A DNA stretch of 64,000 nucleotides. It comes from Pseudomonas sp. MN1F. Its GTDB lineage: Bacteria; Pseudomonadota; Gammaproteobacteria; Pseudomonadales; Pseudomonadaceae. The position numbers were made by a program, and so were the translations under genes. Location of the stretch: NCBI RefSeq assembly GCF_009391885.1, contig NZ_VZII01000008.1:211603-275602 (forward strand), written 5' to 3'. How positions within the stretch are numbered: the first letter of the stretch is position 1; every line of letters starts with the position of its first letter. Below are positions 17,050 through 25,883 of this stretch, piece after piece. Under the pieces are notes generated by a model. The model did no database searches and was not told where the DNA came from. It worked only from the letters and a program-made list of their open reading frames with translations.

Positions 17050-17625
17050 ATGCCTGATGCCTTGCCCCCCTGCTCTGTCCTGATCCTCGCCGGTGGCCGC
17101 GGCCAGCGCATGGGTGGCCGCGACAAAGGCCTGCTGGAATGGCGCGGCGAGCCGTTGGTTGCGCATATCCAGCGTACCGTGCGGCCGCTCAGCGATGATC
17201 TGGTGATTTCCTGTAACCGCAACCAGCAAGCGTATGCGGCTTATGCCGACCACCTGGTGGGCGACGCCGAGGCGGACTTCCCTGGGCCGCTGGCCGGGGT
17301 AATTGCCGGGCTGCAGGCGGCCAGGCATGAGTGGGTGGTGCTGCTGGCCTGCGATGCGCCGTTGGTTGACCAGGCGTTGATCGACGCCCTTCGGCAGCTG
17401 GCGGTGACCGCTGACAGTGCTGCGATGGTGCGTCAGGGGGGGTATTGGCAGCCGATGTTCAGTGTGCTGCCGCGCCGGGTGCTGCCGGTGCTGGAGCAGG
17501 CCTGGGCAACGGGTGAGCGGAGTTTGCAGAAGGCCTTGCTGCGCGAGACGGTGCAAGGATTTGAGTGTGCCGTGGATGATCGCAGGCTGAGCAATTTCAA
17601 TAGCCCGGAGTGGCTACAAGGCTGA
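17050..17625 (+). CDS. mobA: Molybdenum cofactor guanylyltransferase
   Basis: 191 residues. The N-terminal nucleotide-binding loop LILAGGRGQRMGG with DKGL, and the later LLACDAPL, identify MobA, which attaches GMP to molybdopterin in the cytoplasm to make the guanine dinucleotide cofactor. The start at 17050 matches the usual MPDA... N terminus. The frame is open upstream to 17005, but that extension would encode the terminator stem. No Shine-Dalgarno site is possible because the T-tract of the preceding terminator ends at 17048. It is convergent with the acyl-CoA synthetase gene. Confidence 0.9.
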   Translation: MPDALPPCSVLILAGGRGQRMGGRDKGLLEWRGEPLVAHIQRTVRPLSDDLVISCNRNQQAYAAYADHLVGDAEADFPGPLAGVIAGLQAARHEWVVLLACDAPLVDQALIDALRQLAVTADSAAMVRQGGYWQPMFSVLPRRVLPVLEQAWATGERSLQKALLRETVQGFECAVDDRRLSNFNSPEWLQG

Positions 17626-17648
17626 GCCCACAAGCGCCGTCAAGGCAG

Positions 17649-19322
17649 TCAGCTGGCCGTCAGCTCCTCGATACTGATCTCGCGCATCCGAAACTTCTGC
17701 ACCTTGCCGGTCACCGTCATCGGGAACTCGTCGACGAAGCGGAAGTACCTGGGCACCTTGAAATGCGCAATCCGCGCCTTGGCCCACTCGCGCAGTTCAT
17801 CCGCGCTGGCGGCATGCCCCGGATGCAGGCGCACCCAGGCGACGATCTCCTCGCCATACTTGCTGCACGGCACGCCGATCACCTGCACATCGGCCACCGC
17901 CGGGTGGGTGAAGAAGAACTCTTCCAGCTCCCGCGGGTAGATGTTCTCGCCGCCGCGAATGATCATGTCCTTGCTGCGCCCGACAATGCGCACATAGCCC
18001 TGCTCGTCCATCACCGCCAGGTCGCCGGTGTGCATCCAGCCCTCTTCATCGATGCTTTCGGCGGTGGCCTTGGGGTTGTTCCAGTAACCCAGCATCACGC
18101 TGTAGCCGCGCGTGCACAGCTCGCCAATCTCGCCACGCGGTACGGTGTTGCCGTCGGCATCGACCACTTTGCTCTCCAGCCGCGGTTGGGTGCGGCCGAC
18201 GCTGGTCACGCGGCGCTCCAGGTCATCGTCGGGCCCGGTCTGCAGCGACACCGGGCTGGTCTCGGTCATGCCGTAGGCAATCTGCACCTCGGCCATGTGC
18301 ATTTCGCCGATCACCCGGCGCATCACCTCGATCGGGCAGGTGGCGCCGGCCATGATTCCGGTGCGCAGGCTCGACAGGTCGAATTCGCCACGCTGCGGGT
18401 GGTCCAGTTCGGCGATGAACATGGTCGGCACGCCATACAGCGCGGTGGCCTTTTCCTCGGCCACGGCGCGCAGGGTGGCCAACGGCTCGAAGGCATCGTT
18501 GGGGTAGATCAGCGTGCTGCCGTGGGTCATGCAGCCGAGGTTGGCCATGACCATGCCGAAGCAGTGGTACAGCGGCACCGGGACGACCAGGCGATCGTGC
18601 TCGGTCAGGCCCAGGCTTTCGCCGACCAGGTAGCCGTTGTTGAGGATGTTGCTGTGGCTGAGCGTGGCGCCCTTGGGGAAGCCGGTGGTGCCGGAGGTGT
18701 ACTGGATGTTGATCGGGTCGTCGCAGCGCAATTGCGCCTGGCGCTCGGCCAAGGCTTCACGGCTGACCGCTTCGGCGCGGGCCTGCAGGTCGTGCCAGGC
18801 AAGGAAGCCAGGCGGTGGAACAACGGCCAGGCTGACCACCCCGCATAACTCCGGGAAACGCTCGCAGACCAGCGCACCGGGCTGGCCGGCCGCCAAGCCG
18901 GGGATCAGGCCGAGCAGCATGGCGTGGTAGTCGGAGGTCTTGAAAGCGTCGGCGCAGATCACCCAGCGGCAGCCGGACTGGCCGAGGGCGTAGTCCAGCT
19001 CACTGGAACGGTAGGCCGGGTTGATGTTGACCAGGATCGCGCCGACCTTGGCGCTGGCGAACTGGGTGATGCACCACTCGGCGCAGTTGGGTGCCCAGAC
19101 CCCCAAGCGGTCGCCGGGTTGCACGCCCAGGGCCATGAGTGCACGGGCGTGCCGGTCGACGGCGTCGGCCAGCTGCTGCCAGGTGTAGCGCAGGGCCTGG
19201 TGGCGGACCACCAGCGCATCGCGCTCGGGGAAACGGGCGACGGTGCTGTCGAAGGCGTCGCCGATGCACTGGGTAAGCAGGGGTTTGTCCTGATTGCCCT
19301 GGGAATAGCTTGGCTGGGGCAT
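17649..19322 (-). CDS. AMP-binding acyl-CoA synthetase
   Basis: 557 residues of the adenylate-forming family. The P-loop [12 protein letters not shown] lies near residue 210, the YGMTETSP motif near 350, and the hinge and C-terminal [20 protein letters not shown] with [12 protein letters not shown] near 420-455; the adenylation lysine is in GKVQKFRM near the end. It activates a carboxylic acid to its CoA thioester. It lies downstream of the amine dehydrogenase genes, so it may activate the acid made by amine oxidation and aldehyde dehydrogenation. Its chain-length preference cannot be read. Confidence 0.88.
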   Translation of the reverse strand: MPQPSYSQGNQDKPLLTQCIGDAFDSTVARFPERDALVVRHQALRYTWQQLADAVDRHARALMALGVQPGDRLGVWAPNCAEWCITQFASAKVGAILVNINPAYRSSELDYALGQSGCRWVICADAFKTSDYHAMLLGLIPGLAAGQPGALVCERFPELCGVVSLAVVPPPGFLAWHDLQARAEAVSREALAERQAQLRCDDPINIQYTSGTTGFPKGATLSHSNILNNGYLVGESLGLTEHDRLVVPVPLYHCFGMVMANLGCMTHGSTLIYPNDAFEPLATLRAVAEEKATALYGVPTMFIAELDHPQRGEFDLSSLRTGIMAGATCPIEVMRRVIGEMHMAEVQIAYGMTETSPVSLQTGPDDDLERRVTSVGRTQPRLESKVVDADGNTVPRGEIGELCTRGYSVMLGYWNNPKATAESIDEEGWMHTGDLAVMDEQGYVRIVGRSKDMIIRGGENIYPRELEEFFFTHPAVADVQVIGVPCSKYGEEIVAWVRLHPGHAASADELREWAKARIAHFKVPRYFRFVDEFPMTVTGKVQKFRMREISIEELTAS

Positions 19323-19358
19323 GGGCGCTCTCTTGTTGTTCTTGTGTTGATAGAACCG

Positions 19359-19388
19359 GCTTCTTCGCGGGCATGCCCGCGAAGAAGC
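19359..19388. repeat. 30-bp perfect palindrome (REP-type)
   Basis: GCTTCTTCGCGGGCA and its exact reverse complement form a 30-bp perfect palindrome between qhpB (stop 19399) and the acyl-CoA synthetase start. The sequence is the ttcttcgcgggcatgcccgc pattern of P. putida REP elements. It could also attenuate transcription from the qhp operon into the synthetase gene, although no T-tract follows. Confidence 0.8.
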
Positions 19389-19398
19389 TCACACCGCT

Positions 19399-20520
19399 TT
19401 AACGGATGAACACCTGCGGCGTGGTGGTGGACATGTCACCGCCCGGCAGCTTGATGTTCTTCACCTTCTCCAGTGTTTCGGGGTCGAACACCGCCAGGTC
19501 ATTGAAGGTGCCACCCAGGTACAGCTTGTCGCCCTTCTTGTCGAAGGTCACGCAGTAATAGGTGTGCTCCAGGTTAGCCGCCTTGATCAGCTTGCGTTGC
19601 TTGATGTCGTACTTGGCCAACCGGTTGAGCACGCCGTAGATCTGGTTCGGATCCTTCGGCGAGCGCAGGCCGGTGAAGTAGAGCTCGGTCAGGTCGGCGA
19701 ACTCCTGGGTGTGGGCCTTGCCAGTCTTGAGGTCGATGCTCAGGTAGCCATACAACGGCTGCGCCTCGTTCGGGTCCTGCTTGGCGTCCTTGAACCTGGC
19801 GATGGTGTAGAGCATCGAAAACTCGTGGCGCGGGCTCTGGTGCGGCCAGAAGTACAGCACATCCGGGGCGCTGTAGCCTTTGCGGTGCCAGTTGCGCAGT
19901 GGCAAGGCCACGCTGTACTTGCCGGTTTTCACGTCCATCTTGTAGATGTCCGGCCCGGCGATGAACAGGCTGCCATCGTCGGCGGCGCGCATCAGGTAGA
20001 CCTGGCGCGGCATCGGGAAGGTACGCACCGGCTTGGCCTGCAGGCCGTCGGCGGTGTTGTACACCTCCAGGCGCGGCGGCTTGACCACGTAGTGGTCGTT
20101 CAGGCGCTGGGTCGGATTGACCGTGGCGTACACCTCTTTGCCATCCGGGCTCAGGGCGAACGAATACATCGACTTGCCGACTTCACCCGGCACGCTGGAC
20201 AGGTTGGCGTGGAAAGTGGTCTTGCAGGTGTCCAGGTCGATGCCATAAATGTCGGCATAGTGGTTGTTGAGCACATACGCGGTGCGGTTGTCCGGCGCCA
20301 TCATCGCGGTGCCGGGGCCGAACTTGTCGGGCATCTGGCAGCTCTTGTACAGCGTGTCGCTGGCCACGTCGATGACGTGCAGGTTGTTCGGGTAGTTGGT
20401 GGTGATCAGGTATTCCTGGCCAGCCTTGAGGGCCGGCCCGGCATTGTCGGCCTGTACCGCCCAGGCGCAGGCCGTGGCGGCGATGGTCAACGCGAGTTGC
20501 GCGCAGCGTCCAGCTTTCAT
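19399..20520 (-). CDS. qhpB: Quinohemoprotein amine dehydrogenase beta subunit
   Basis: 373 residues with a Sec signal (LALTIAATACAWAVQA, cut before DNAGPAL). The mature part is a seven-bladed beta-propeller with repeated YVLNN/VIDVASDT, EVYATVN, LFIAGPD and LYLGGTFNDLAVFD blades. In the QHNDH heterotrimer the beta propeller packs against the quinone-bearing gamma subunit in the periplasm. I chose the ATG at 20520 because AAGGGG lies 7 nt upstream; ATG at 20538 or GTG at 20556 are alternatives. It is last of the qhpA-D-C-B set. Confidence 0.92.
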   Translation of the reverse strand: MKAGRCAQLALTIAATACAWAVQADNAGPALKAGQEYLITTNYPNNLHVIDVASDTLYKSCQMPDKFGPGTAMMAPDNRTAYVLNNHYADIYGIDLDTCKTTFHANLSSVPGEVGKSMYSFALSPDGKEVYATVNPTQRLNDHYVVKPPRLEVYNTADGLQAKPVRTFPMPRQVYLMRAADDGSLFIAGPDIYKMDVKTGKYSVALPLRNWHRKGYSAPDVLYFWPHQSPRHEFSMLYTIARFKDAKQDPNEAQPLYGYLSIDLKTGKAHTQEFADLTELYFTGLRSPKDPNQIYGVLNRLAKYDIKQRKLIKAANLEHTYYCVTFDKKGDKLYLGGTFNDLAVFDPETLEKVKNIKLPGGDMSTTTPQVFIR

Positions 20521-20552
20521 GCGGTTTCCCCTTGTCATTCTTGTTGGGCCGG

Positions 20553-20876
20553 TCACTTGTCTTTAGGGAACACGGTGCCGAGGTTGCGCCAGTCTTCCTG
20601 GGAGTTGTTCGCCTGGGCGTTCCAGTCCTGGTAGGTACTCATCATGTCCGGCACCTGGGCCGGCCACCAGCAAGGGTCGGAGCAACCGTACAGGTCGGCC
20701 TCCATCGGCTGGCACAGCGAGCTGACGCCGCCAAAGGCGTCCACTTCCCAACCCGGGTCGGTGGTGGCGGTGCAGCCGGCCACCGCGCTCATGGCCATGA
20801 CTTCTTCGACGCGGTCTTCGGCGGCGGCCTGCTCGAGGATGCGCGCCTTGTTGTTCAGGGGCTTCAAGTGCTTCAT
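20553..20876 (-). CDS. qhpC: Quinohemoprotein amine dehydrogenase gamma subunit (CTQ-bearing)
   Basis: 107 residues: a 28-residue leader (ending VEEVMA) and a 79-residue mature chain. All crosslink residues known from the P. putida enzyme are present in mature numbering: C7-E16, C27-D33 and C41-D49 thioethers, and C37-W43, which form cysteine tryptophylquinone. The tripeptide context CSDPCWW is diagnostic. The cytoplasmic precursor is crosslinked by the radical SAM protein QhpD, hydroxylated by QhpG, cleaved by QhpE and exported via QhpF; all four partners are in this window. Only 1 bp separates it from qhpD. Confidence 0.97.
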   Translation of the reverse strand: MKHLKPLNNKARILEQAAAEDRVEEVMAMSAVAGCTATTDPGWEVDAFGGVSSLCQPMEADLYGCSDPCWWPAQVPDMMSTYQDWNAQANNSQEDWRNLGTVFPKDK

Positions 20877-20877
20877 G

Positions 20878-22308
20878 TCAGTGCGCCTTCCGCGGGGTGA
20901 TGTAGCGGTCGATGAAGGCCGGGTTGGCGGCCATGATGCGGCTGTAGACTTCGATGCCGAAGTCGACCCAGTCGCGCATCAACTCGCAGTAGTGGTAGGT
21001 CGGGTGCTGCGGGTCGCCGTAGCGGGCGTAGCTCTCGTGGTAGCAGCCGCCGGAGCACAGGTTGCGGATGCGGCAGCTGTCACAGCCGGTGTTGCTGCGG
21101 TCCAGGCGCTGCGACAGGAAGTCGTTGAGCTGCGCCTGCTTCACGCCCTGGTGCACGTTGCCGAAGGTCGGCAGGCTGGAGCCGGTGAAGCGGTGGCACA
21201 GGTTCAGCTCGCCCTCGTGGTCCACGGCCAGCATCTTCAGCCCGGCACCGCACGGCAGGGCCTTCTTGTGGCCTTCGTGGATGTCGGTGATCAGCTGGTG
21301 CAGGTTGGAGAAGCCGATGTTGCGGTGCTCCAGCGCCGCCTCCAGGTACTTGCGGCCCAGCGCCTTCATGTTGGCGAACACCTGCACCAGCTCTGCGCCG
21401 GTGAGGTTGAAGTCGGCCATGTCGCCGGAGGTGACCGGGGCAAAGCCGACTTCGGCAAAGCCCATTTCGTTGAACAGGTGGTTCCAGATGGTCTCGACGT
21501 CGGTGATGCCACGGGTCAGGGTGACCCGCGCGCCCACCGGGCGGCTGGTGTAGCGCGACAGCAGCAGGTCGGCCTTGCGCCGCACCACGTCATAGGTGCC
21601 CTGCCCGCCCACGGTGATGCGGTTGCGGTCATGCACGGTCTTCGGGCCGTCGATGCTGATCGACAGGCCGAAGCGGTGAGCGTTGAGCCAGTCGATGATT
21701 TCTTCGGTGAGCAGGGTCGCGTTGGTGGTCATGATGAACTCCACCTGCTTGCCGGCTTCGCCGAAGCGCCGCTCGCAGTAGGCGACCATGTGCTCGATCA
21801 GCGGCCGGTTGGACAGCGGCTCGCCGCCAAAGAACACCACGCTGTAGCGTTGCTCGTTGGGTGATTCCTTGAGCAGCATCTCTACCGAGGCTTCGGCGGT
21901 GGCGGTGCTCATCTTCTTGCCGGCGGACGGTTTGTCCAGGTCTTCCTTGTAGCAGTAGGTACAGCTCAGGTTGCAACCGGTGTTGACGTTGAGCACCACG
22001 GTGTTCAGCGCCGTGCGCTCGACCTGCTTGAGGGCGATTTCCGGGGTCAGCGGCGAGCCGTCGCTGACCAGTTCCAGCGCCATCAGCTCGCGCAGGGTGT
22101 CCTGGATATCGTCGCCGGCAAACTGCTGGCCCAGGCGTTGCAGCAGCTCCTCGGCCGAGCAGCCTTGCTGGCGCAGGGTGTCGATGATGCCGCCGGTCAC
22201 CGCGTCTGCGGTGAACAGCGAACTGCTAGGGATATGGAACAGCATGCGGTCGGCATCGACCTGCACTTCGTGCAGGTTGCGCTCGACCAGGTTCAGTAGT
22301 ACGCCCAT
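20878..22308 (-). CDS. qhpD: Radical SAM/SPASM maturase of the amine dehydrogenase gamma subunit
   Basis: 476 residues. The radical SAM cluster motif CNLSCTYC (CxxxCxxC) lies near residue 111, and the C-terminal auxiliary-cluster cysteines include [14 protein letters not shown]. QhpD forms the three Cys-to-Asp/Glu thioether crosslinks in the gamma subunit in the cytoplasm before export. It lies directly upstream of qhpC and 49 bp downstream of qhpA. The length matches the family. Confidence 0.96.
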   Translation of the reverse strand: MGVLLNLVERNLHEVQVDADRMLFHIPSSSLFTADAVTGGIIDTLRQQGCSAEELLQRLGQQFAGDDIQDTLRELMALELVSDGSPLTPEIALKQVERTALNTVVLNVNTGCNLSCTYCYKEDLDKPSAGKKMSTATAEASVEMLLKESPNEQRYSVVFFGGEPLSNRPLIEHMVAYCERRFGEAGKQVEFIMTTNATLLTEEIIDWLNAHRFGLSISIDGPKTVHDRNRITVGGQGTYDVVRRKADLLLSRYTSRPVGARVTLTRGITDVETIWNHLFNEMGFAEVGFAPVTSGDMADFNLTGAELVQVFANMKALGRKYLEAALEHRNIGFSNLHQLITDIHEGHKKALPCGAGLKMLAVDHEGELNLCHRFTGSSLPTFGNVHQGVKQAQLNDFLSQRLDRSNTGCDSCRIRNLCSGGCYHESYARYGDPQHPTYHYCELMRDWVDFGIEVYSRIMAANPAFIDRYITPRKAH

Positions 22309-22357
22309 GGCGACCTCCCGATAATCGTTTCGTTGGAAAACCCGTTACGCCCTGCCC

Positions 22358-23923
22358 TTACGGCAGTGGCGGGTTGTTCCAACGCTGGACGGTGACGATC
22401 ATGTGGCCTTCACCGCTCTGGCCGCCGTCTGCCAAGGTGGCGATGACCTTCAGGTTGCCGGCGTTGTTGGTCATCATCTTGCGCGCCGGGTTCGGCCCGG
22501 CACCACCTGGCACGAACACACCGTCGGCCTGCATCTGCCCGGCGAACTTGAGGTCTTCGTCCTCGACCGCACGCTCGTTGAACGGCTCGACCTTCCAGTT
22601 GGCCGGCAGGTAGCCAATGCGCAGCGGCTGGCCGCTGGCGTCCTTGCCCCAGGCTTCAGCTTCGAAACGGCCCTGGACCTTGGGCACCGAAGCACCGTTC
22701 TCGCCGATACGGGCGATGGAGAACGCCGGCACCACCTTCACTTCCTCGACCTTGTCGTAGACCGCCAGGTTGACGCCCTTGAGCTCACCCACCGCGACGT
22801 CGCGCTGGCCAGGCTTGGCATCGGCCGCAGCGCGGGCCTTCACACGCACCAGGGTCGGGGTCTGCTCCAGCACCTCGGTCACTTCCACGCCAGCACCCAG
22901 GTCGGGCTTGCCGGCCAGGCCGGTGCCGACCAGGGTGATCTCGCTCTCGGCGCCGGCCTTGATGAACGCCGGCTGCACCGCCAGCAGGCGGGCCTTGCCT
23001 TCTTTTGCCGCCGTGAAGTCCAGGCCGCGCTCATCGTGATCGGCCTCGAACATGCGGCCTTTCATCTCGCCGTCAAGCGCAGCGAACACCTGGCGCAGGT
23101 TGCTGTCGCCGACCTTGACGTTGCCGCGCCATTCATAGCCGTTGTAGAGCATCGCCGTGCCACTGCCATTGAACGGCGTGCCATCGGCGTAGCTACCTTT
23201 GACCTCGACCTTGAAGGTGTCGCCCTGGTCGGCAACCACCGTCATCACCCCACGCACATCGCCCTTGGCCAGCATGTGGCCGCTGAACGCCCACTGCCCC
23301 GGCAGCGCGTCGGCGGTCGGCTTGGCCTTCTGCCATTCGGTCCAGGCCGGGCTCTCCAGTGGGAAGCGCTTGGCGAGGTCCGGTACCACTTGCTTGAGGG
23401 CGATTCCCAGCCAGTCGCGGTCACGCGCCTGGGCCTGGTATTCGAGGGACGGCCATTGGCCGAGGTGGAAGTTGATCAGGTGTTCCCATTCCTGCGCCGG
23501 GCGCCGCTGCAGGGCGACACGGGCACCGGAGTGGCAGCGGCCACAGGTTTCGCTGAGCTGGGTATCGAAGTGTTCGACGGTGTTGAGCCGGCGCTCCATG
23601 GCATAGCGCACGCCCTCGGTCTCGCTCGGCGCCAAGCCTTGCTTGTCGGCCAGGTACTTGACCAGGGTGCGGCGGTCATCGTCGCTGATCTGCAGGCCAT
23701 GCATGACCTGCATGCGGGCGATGCTCATCAGCCAGCCTTCGGGCGTCTTGCGCTGGTGGCTGATGCGGCTGTAGGTATCGTTGCCCTCGGGGATATGGCA
23801 CCCCATGCACTTGTTCTGCAACAGGCTCGGGCCCTGTTCGGCCGCGATGGCCTGGGTGCCCAGCAGTGCGGCGGCGACCAGCGCCAGTTTGCCCGCATGC
23901 CGCCGGAGTCGAGTCGTCTTCAA
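22358..23923 (-). CDS. qhpA: Quinohemoprotein amine dehydrogenase alpha subunit (dihaem), TTG start
   Basis: 521 residues if started at TTG 23923, which has GGAGGT (23930-23935) 6 nt upstream; the only upstream ATG (24016) gives a 31-residue Cys/His-rich extension before the signal peptide and no ribosome site. The signal peptide KTTRLRRHAGKLALVAAALL ends about residue 31. Two class I cytochrome c sites, CMGCH and CGRCH, carry the haems that take electrons from the CTQ in the gamma subunit. Beta-domain repeats fill the C-terminal half. The periplasmic enzyme oxidises primary amines to aldehydes, NH3 and electrons. Confidence 0.93.
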   Translation of the reverse strand: MKTTRLRRHAGKLALVAAALLGTQAIAAEQGPSLLQNKCMGCHIPEGNDTYSRISHQRKTPEGWLMSIARMQVMHGLQISDDDRRTLVKYLADKQGLAPSETEGVRYAMERRLNTVEHFDTQLSETCGRCHSGARVALQRRPAQEWEHLINFHLGQWPSLEYQAQARDRDWLGIALKQVVPDLAKRFPLESPAWTEWQKAKPTADALPGQWAFSGHMLAKGDVRGVMTVVADQGDTFKVEVKGSYADGTPFNGSGTAMLYNGYEWRGNVKVGDSNLRQVFAALDGEMKGRMFEADHDERGLDFTAAKEGKARLLAVQPAFIKAGAESEITLVGTGLAGKPDLGAGVEVTEVLEQTPTLVRVKARAAADAKPGQRDVAVGELKGVNLAVYDKVEEVKVVPAFSIARIGENGASVPKVQGRFEAEAWGKDASGQPLRIGYLPANWKVEPFNERAVEDEDLKFAGQMQADGVFVPGGAGPNPARKMMTNNAGNLKVIATLADGGQSGEGHMIVTVQRWNNPPLP

Positions 23924-24000
23924 GGTCAGACCTCCACGGTTGTTGTTCTTATCGTTTTCACACGCTTTGGTACAGCAGGTGTGCTTGTGACAGTTGCGAT

Positions 24001-24015
24001 ACAGAAACTGTGCCA
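24001..24015 (-). promoter_or_regulatory. Candidate sigma-54 promoter for qhpA
   Basis: On the minus strand TGGCACAGTTTCTGT has a perfect -24 TGGCAC but a -12 ending GT rather than GC. It lies 78 bp before the qhpA TTG start and mirrors the strong sigma-54 promoter of the divergent aldehyde dehydrogenase gene. Confidence 0.4.
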
Positions 24016-24113
24016 AGTGGGGTAAAAACGTTGTATTTCAGGTCTTTAGCAGTTTCAGTCGAGGGTGTTGGGCGGTTGCCTGGGGCGTTGCAGCGTGCCA
24101 TTTCGCGACAGGG

Positions 24114-24174
24114 TGTTTCATCCTGAGACAGGGACTGCACAGCCACTGTTTCACCACCGTCTCACAGCGTCTCA
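24114..24174. promoter_or_regulatory. Predicted enhancer-binding-protein sites between qhpA and the aldehyde dehydrogenase gene
   Basis: TGTTTCA-TCC-TGAGACA (24114-24130) is an inverted repeat of the TGT-N11-ACA type used by NtrC/AcoR-family activators. Three further half-sites follow in direct orientation: TGTTTCA (24147), CGTCTCA (24158) and CGTCTCA (24168), spaced 11 and 10 bp, about one helical turn. They lie about 90-145 bp upstream of the sigma-54 promoter at 24261. The activator at 29565-31478 is the obvious candidate to bind here. Confidence 0.6.
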
Positions 24175-24260
24175 ATGTGCAACAGCGCATGCCTGTACGG
24201 TTGACCGTGCACAAAAGCAAAACCCAGACAGTTCAGCACCTTGCGCCCATTGCAGCGGTT

Positions 24261-24275
24261 TGGCACGCGCCTTGC
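24261..24275 (+). promoter_or_regulatory. Sigma-54 promoter of the aldehyde dehydrogenase gene
   Basis: TGGCACG-CGCC-TTGC matches the full -24/-12 consensus TGGCACG-N4-TTGC. It ends 39 bp before the ATG at 24315. Activation by a sigma-54 enhancer-binding protein is therefore expected, with sites around 24114-24174. Confidence 0.9.
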
Positions 24276-24314
24276 GCCAGTGCCTGCCACACCCATGACA
24301 AGAGGCACAGCCCC

Positions 24315-25808
24315 ATGCTTTCCGAACTGCCCATCCTGCCCGCCACCCGCGCCTTCCTCGAACGCAAGTTGAAGATGCGCATCGGTGCCGACTGGCAGGA
24401 CGCCGCCAGTGGTCGCACCCTGTCGTTCCGCAACCCGGCCACCGGTGACATCCTCGGTGCAGTGCCCGCCGCCGAGCAGGAAGACGTCGACCGCGCCGTG
24501 CGCGCCGCGCGCCAGGCCTTCGACGACTCGCCGTGGAGCCGTGTGCGCCCACGCGAGCGGCAGAACCTGCTGTGGCGCCTGGCCGACCTGATGGAGCGTG
24601 ACGCACAGCAGCTGGCCGAGCTGGAATGCCTGAACAACGGCAAGAGCGCCGCCGTGGCCAAGGTCATGGACGTGCAGTTGGCCATCGACTTCCTGCGCTA
24701 CATGGCCGGCTGGGCGACCAAGATCGAGGGTAGCACCGTCGAAGCGTCCATGCCGTTGATGCCCAACGAGCAGTTCCATGGCTTTGTGCGCCGTGAGGCG
24801 GTCGGCGTGGTCGGCGCTATCGTCGCCTGGAACTTCCCGCTGCTGCTGGCCTGCTGGAAGCTCGGCCCGGCCCTGGCCAGCGGCTGCACCGTGGTGCTCA
24901 AGCCGGCCGACGAAACCCCGCTGACCGCGCTCAAGCTGGCCGAGCTGGTGGATGAGGCAGGCTACCCGGCCGGGGTGTTCAACGTCATCACCGGCACCGG
25001 CCTGAACGCCGGCGCCGCGCTGAGCCGCCACCCAGGCGTGGACAAGCTGACCTTCACCGGCTCCACCGAAGTGGGCAAGCTGATCGGCAAGGCGGCCATG
25101 GACAACATGACCCGCGTTACCCTGGAGCTGGGCGGCAAGTCGCCGACCATCGTCATGCCCGACGCCAACCTGCAGGAAGCCGCCGCCGGCGCCGCCACGG
25201 CGATCTTCTTCAACCAGGGCCAGGTGTGCTGCGCCGGCTCGCGCCTGTACGTGCACCGCAAGCACTTCGACAATGTGGTGGCCGACATCGCCGGCATCGC
25301 CAACGGCATGAAACTGGGCAGCGGCCTGGACCCGGCGGTACAGATGGGCCCGCTGATCTCGGCCAAGCAGCAGGACCGGGTGACCGGCTACATCGAACTG
25401 GGCCGCGAACTGGGCGCGACCATCGCCTGCGGCGGTGAAGGCTTCGGCCCGGGCTACTTCGTCAAGCCGACGGTGATCGTCGACGTCGACCAGCGCCATC
25501 GCCTGGTGCAAGAGGAGATTTTCGGGCCGGTGCTGGTGGCGATGCCATTCGACGACATCGACGAAGTGATCGGCATGGCCAACGACAACCCTTACGGCCT
25601 GGGCGCGAGCATCTGGTCGAACGACCTGGCGGCGGTGCACCGGATGATTCCGCGGATCAAGTCGGGGTCGGTATGGGTCAACTGCCACAGCGCGCTGGAC
25701 CCGGCGCTGCCGTTTGGGGGCTACAAGATGTCCGGCGTCGGCCGTGAGATGGGCGCGGCGGCCATCGAACACTACACCGAGCTCAAGTCGGTGCTGATCA
25801 AGCTCTGA
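24315..25808 (+). CDS. NAD(P)-dependent aldehyde dehydrogenase (phenylacetaldehyde-dehydrogenase type)
   Basis: 497 residues of the ALDH superfamily. The cofactor loop FTGSTEVGK, the general base Glu in LELGGKSP and the catalytic Cys in FNQGQVCCAGSR are all present. The start at 24315 gives the usual N terminus and follows a sigma-54 promoter; the frame is open further upstream but would cover promoter DNA. It lies divergent from the amine dehydrogenase operon, so it probably oxidises the aldehyde produced from amines such as 2-phenylethylamine. It corresponds by context to the aldehyde dehydrogenase of the pea cluster of P. putida U. Confidence 0.93.
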   Translation: MLSELPILPATRAFLERKLKMRIGADWQDAASGRTLSFRNPATGDILGAVPAAEQEDVDRAVRAARQAFDDSPWSRVRPRERQNLLWRLADLMERDAQQLAELECLNNGKSAAVAKVMDVQLAIDFLRYMAGWATKIEGSTVEASMPLMPNEQFHGFVRREAVGVVGAIVAWNFPLLLACWKLGPALASGCTVVLKPADETPLTALKLAELVDEAGYPAGVFNVITGTGLNAGAALSRHPGVDKLTFTGSTEVGKLIGKAAMDNMTRVTLELGGKSPTIVMPDANLQEAAAGAATAIFFNQGQVCCAGSRLYVHRKHFDNVVADIAGIANGMKLGSGLDPAVQMGPLISAKQQDRVTGYIELGRELGATIACGGEGFGPGYFVKPTVIVDVDQRHRLVQEEIFGPVLVAMPFDDIDEVIGMANDNPYGLGASIWSNDLAAVHRMIPRIKSGSVWVNCHSALDPALPFGGYKMSGVGREMGAAAIEHYTELKSVLIKL

Positions 25809-25832
25809 CTTACAGCAGCGGGCGCGGTCCAC

Positions 25833-25881
25833 CCTGTGGGAGCCGCGCTTGCCGGCGATGGGCCGCAAAGCGGCCCCAGGT
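25833..25881. repeat. REP element with terminator-like stem
   Basis: The ccctgtgggagccgcgcttg pattern is a P. putida REP. Its right arm, GGGCCGC-AAA-GCGGCCC (25861-25877) followed by CAGGTTTTC, could end transcription from the aldehyde dehydrogenase gene. It separates that gene from the convergent qhpG. Confidence 0.7.
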
Positions 25882-25883
25882 TT

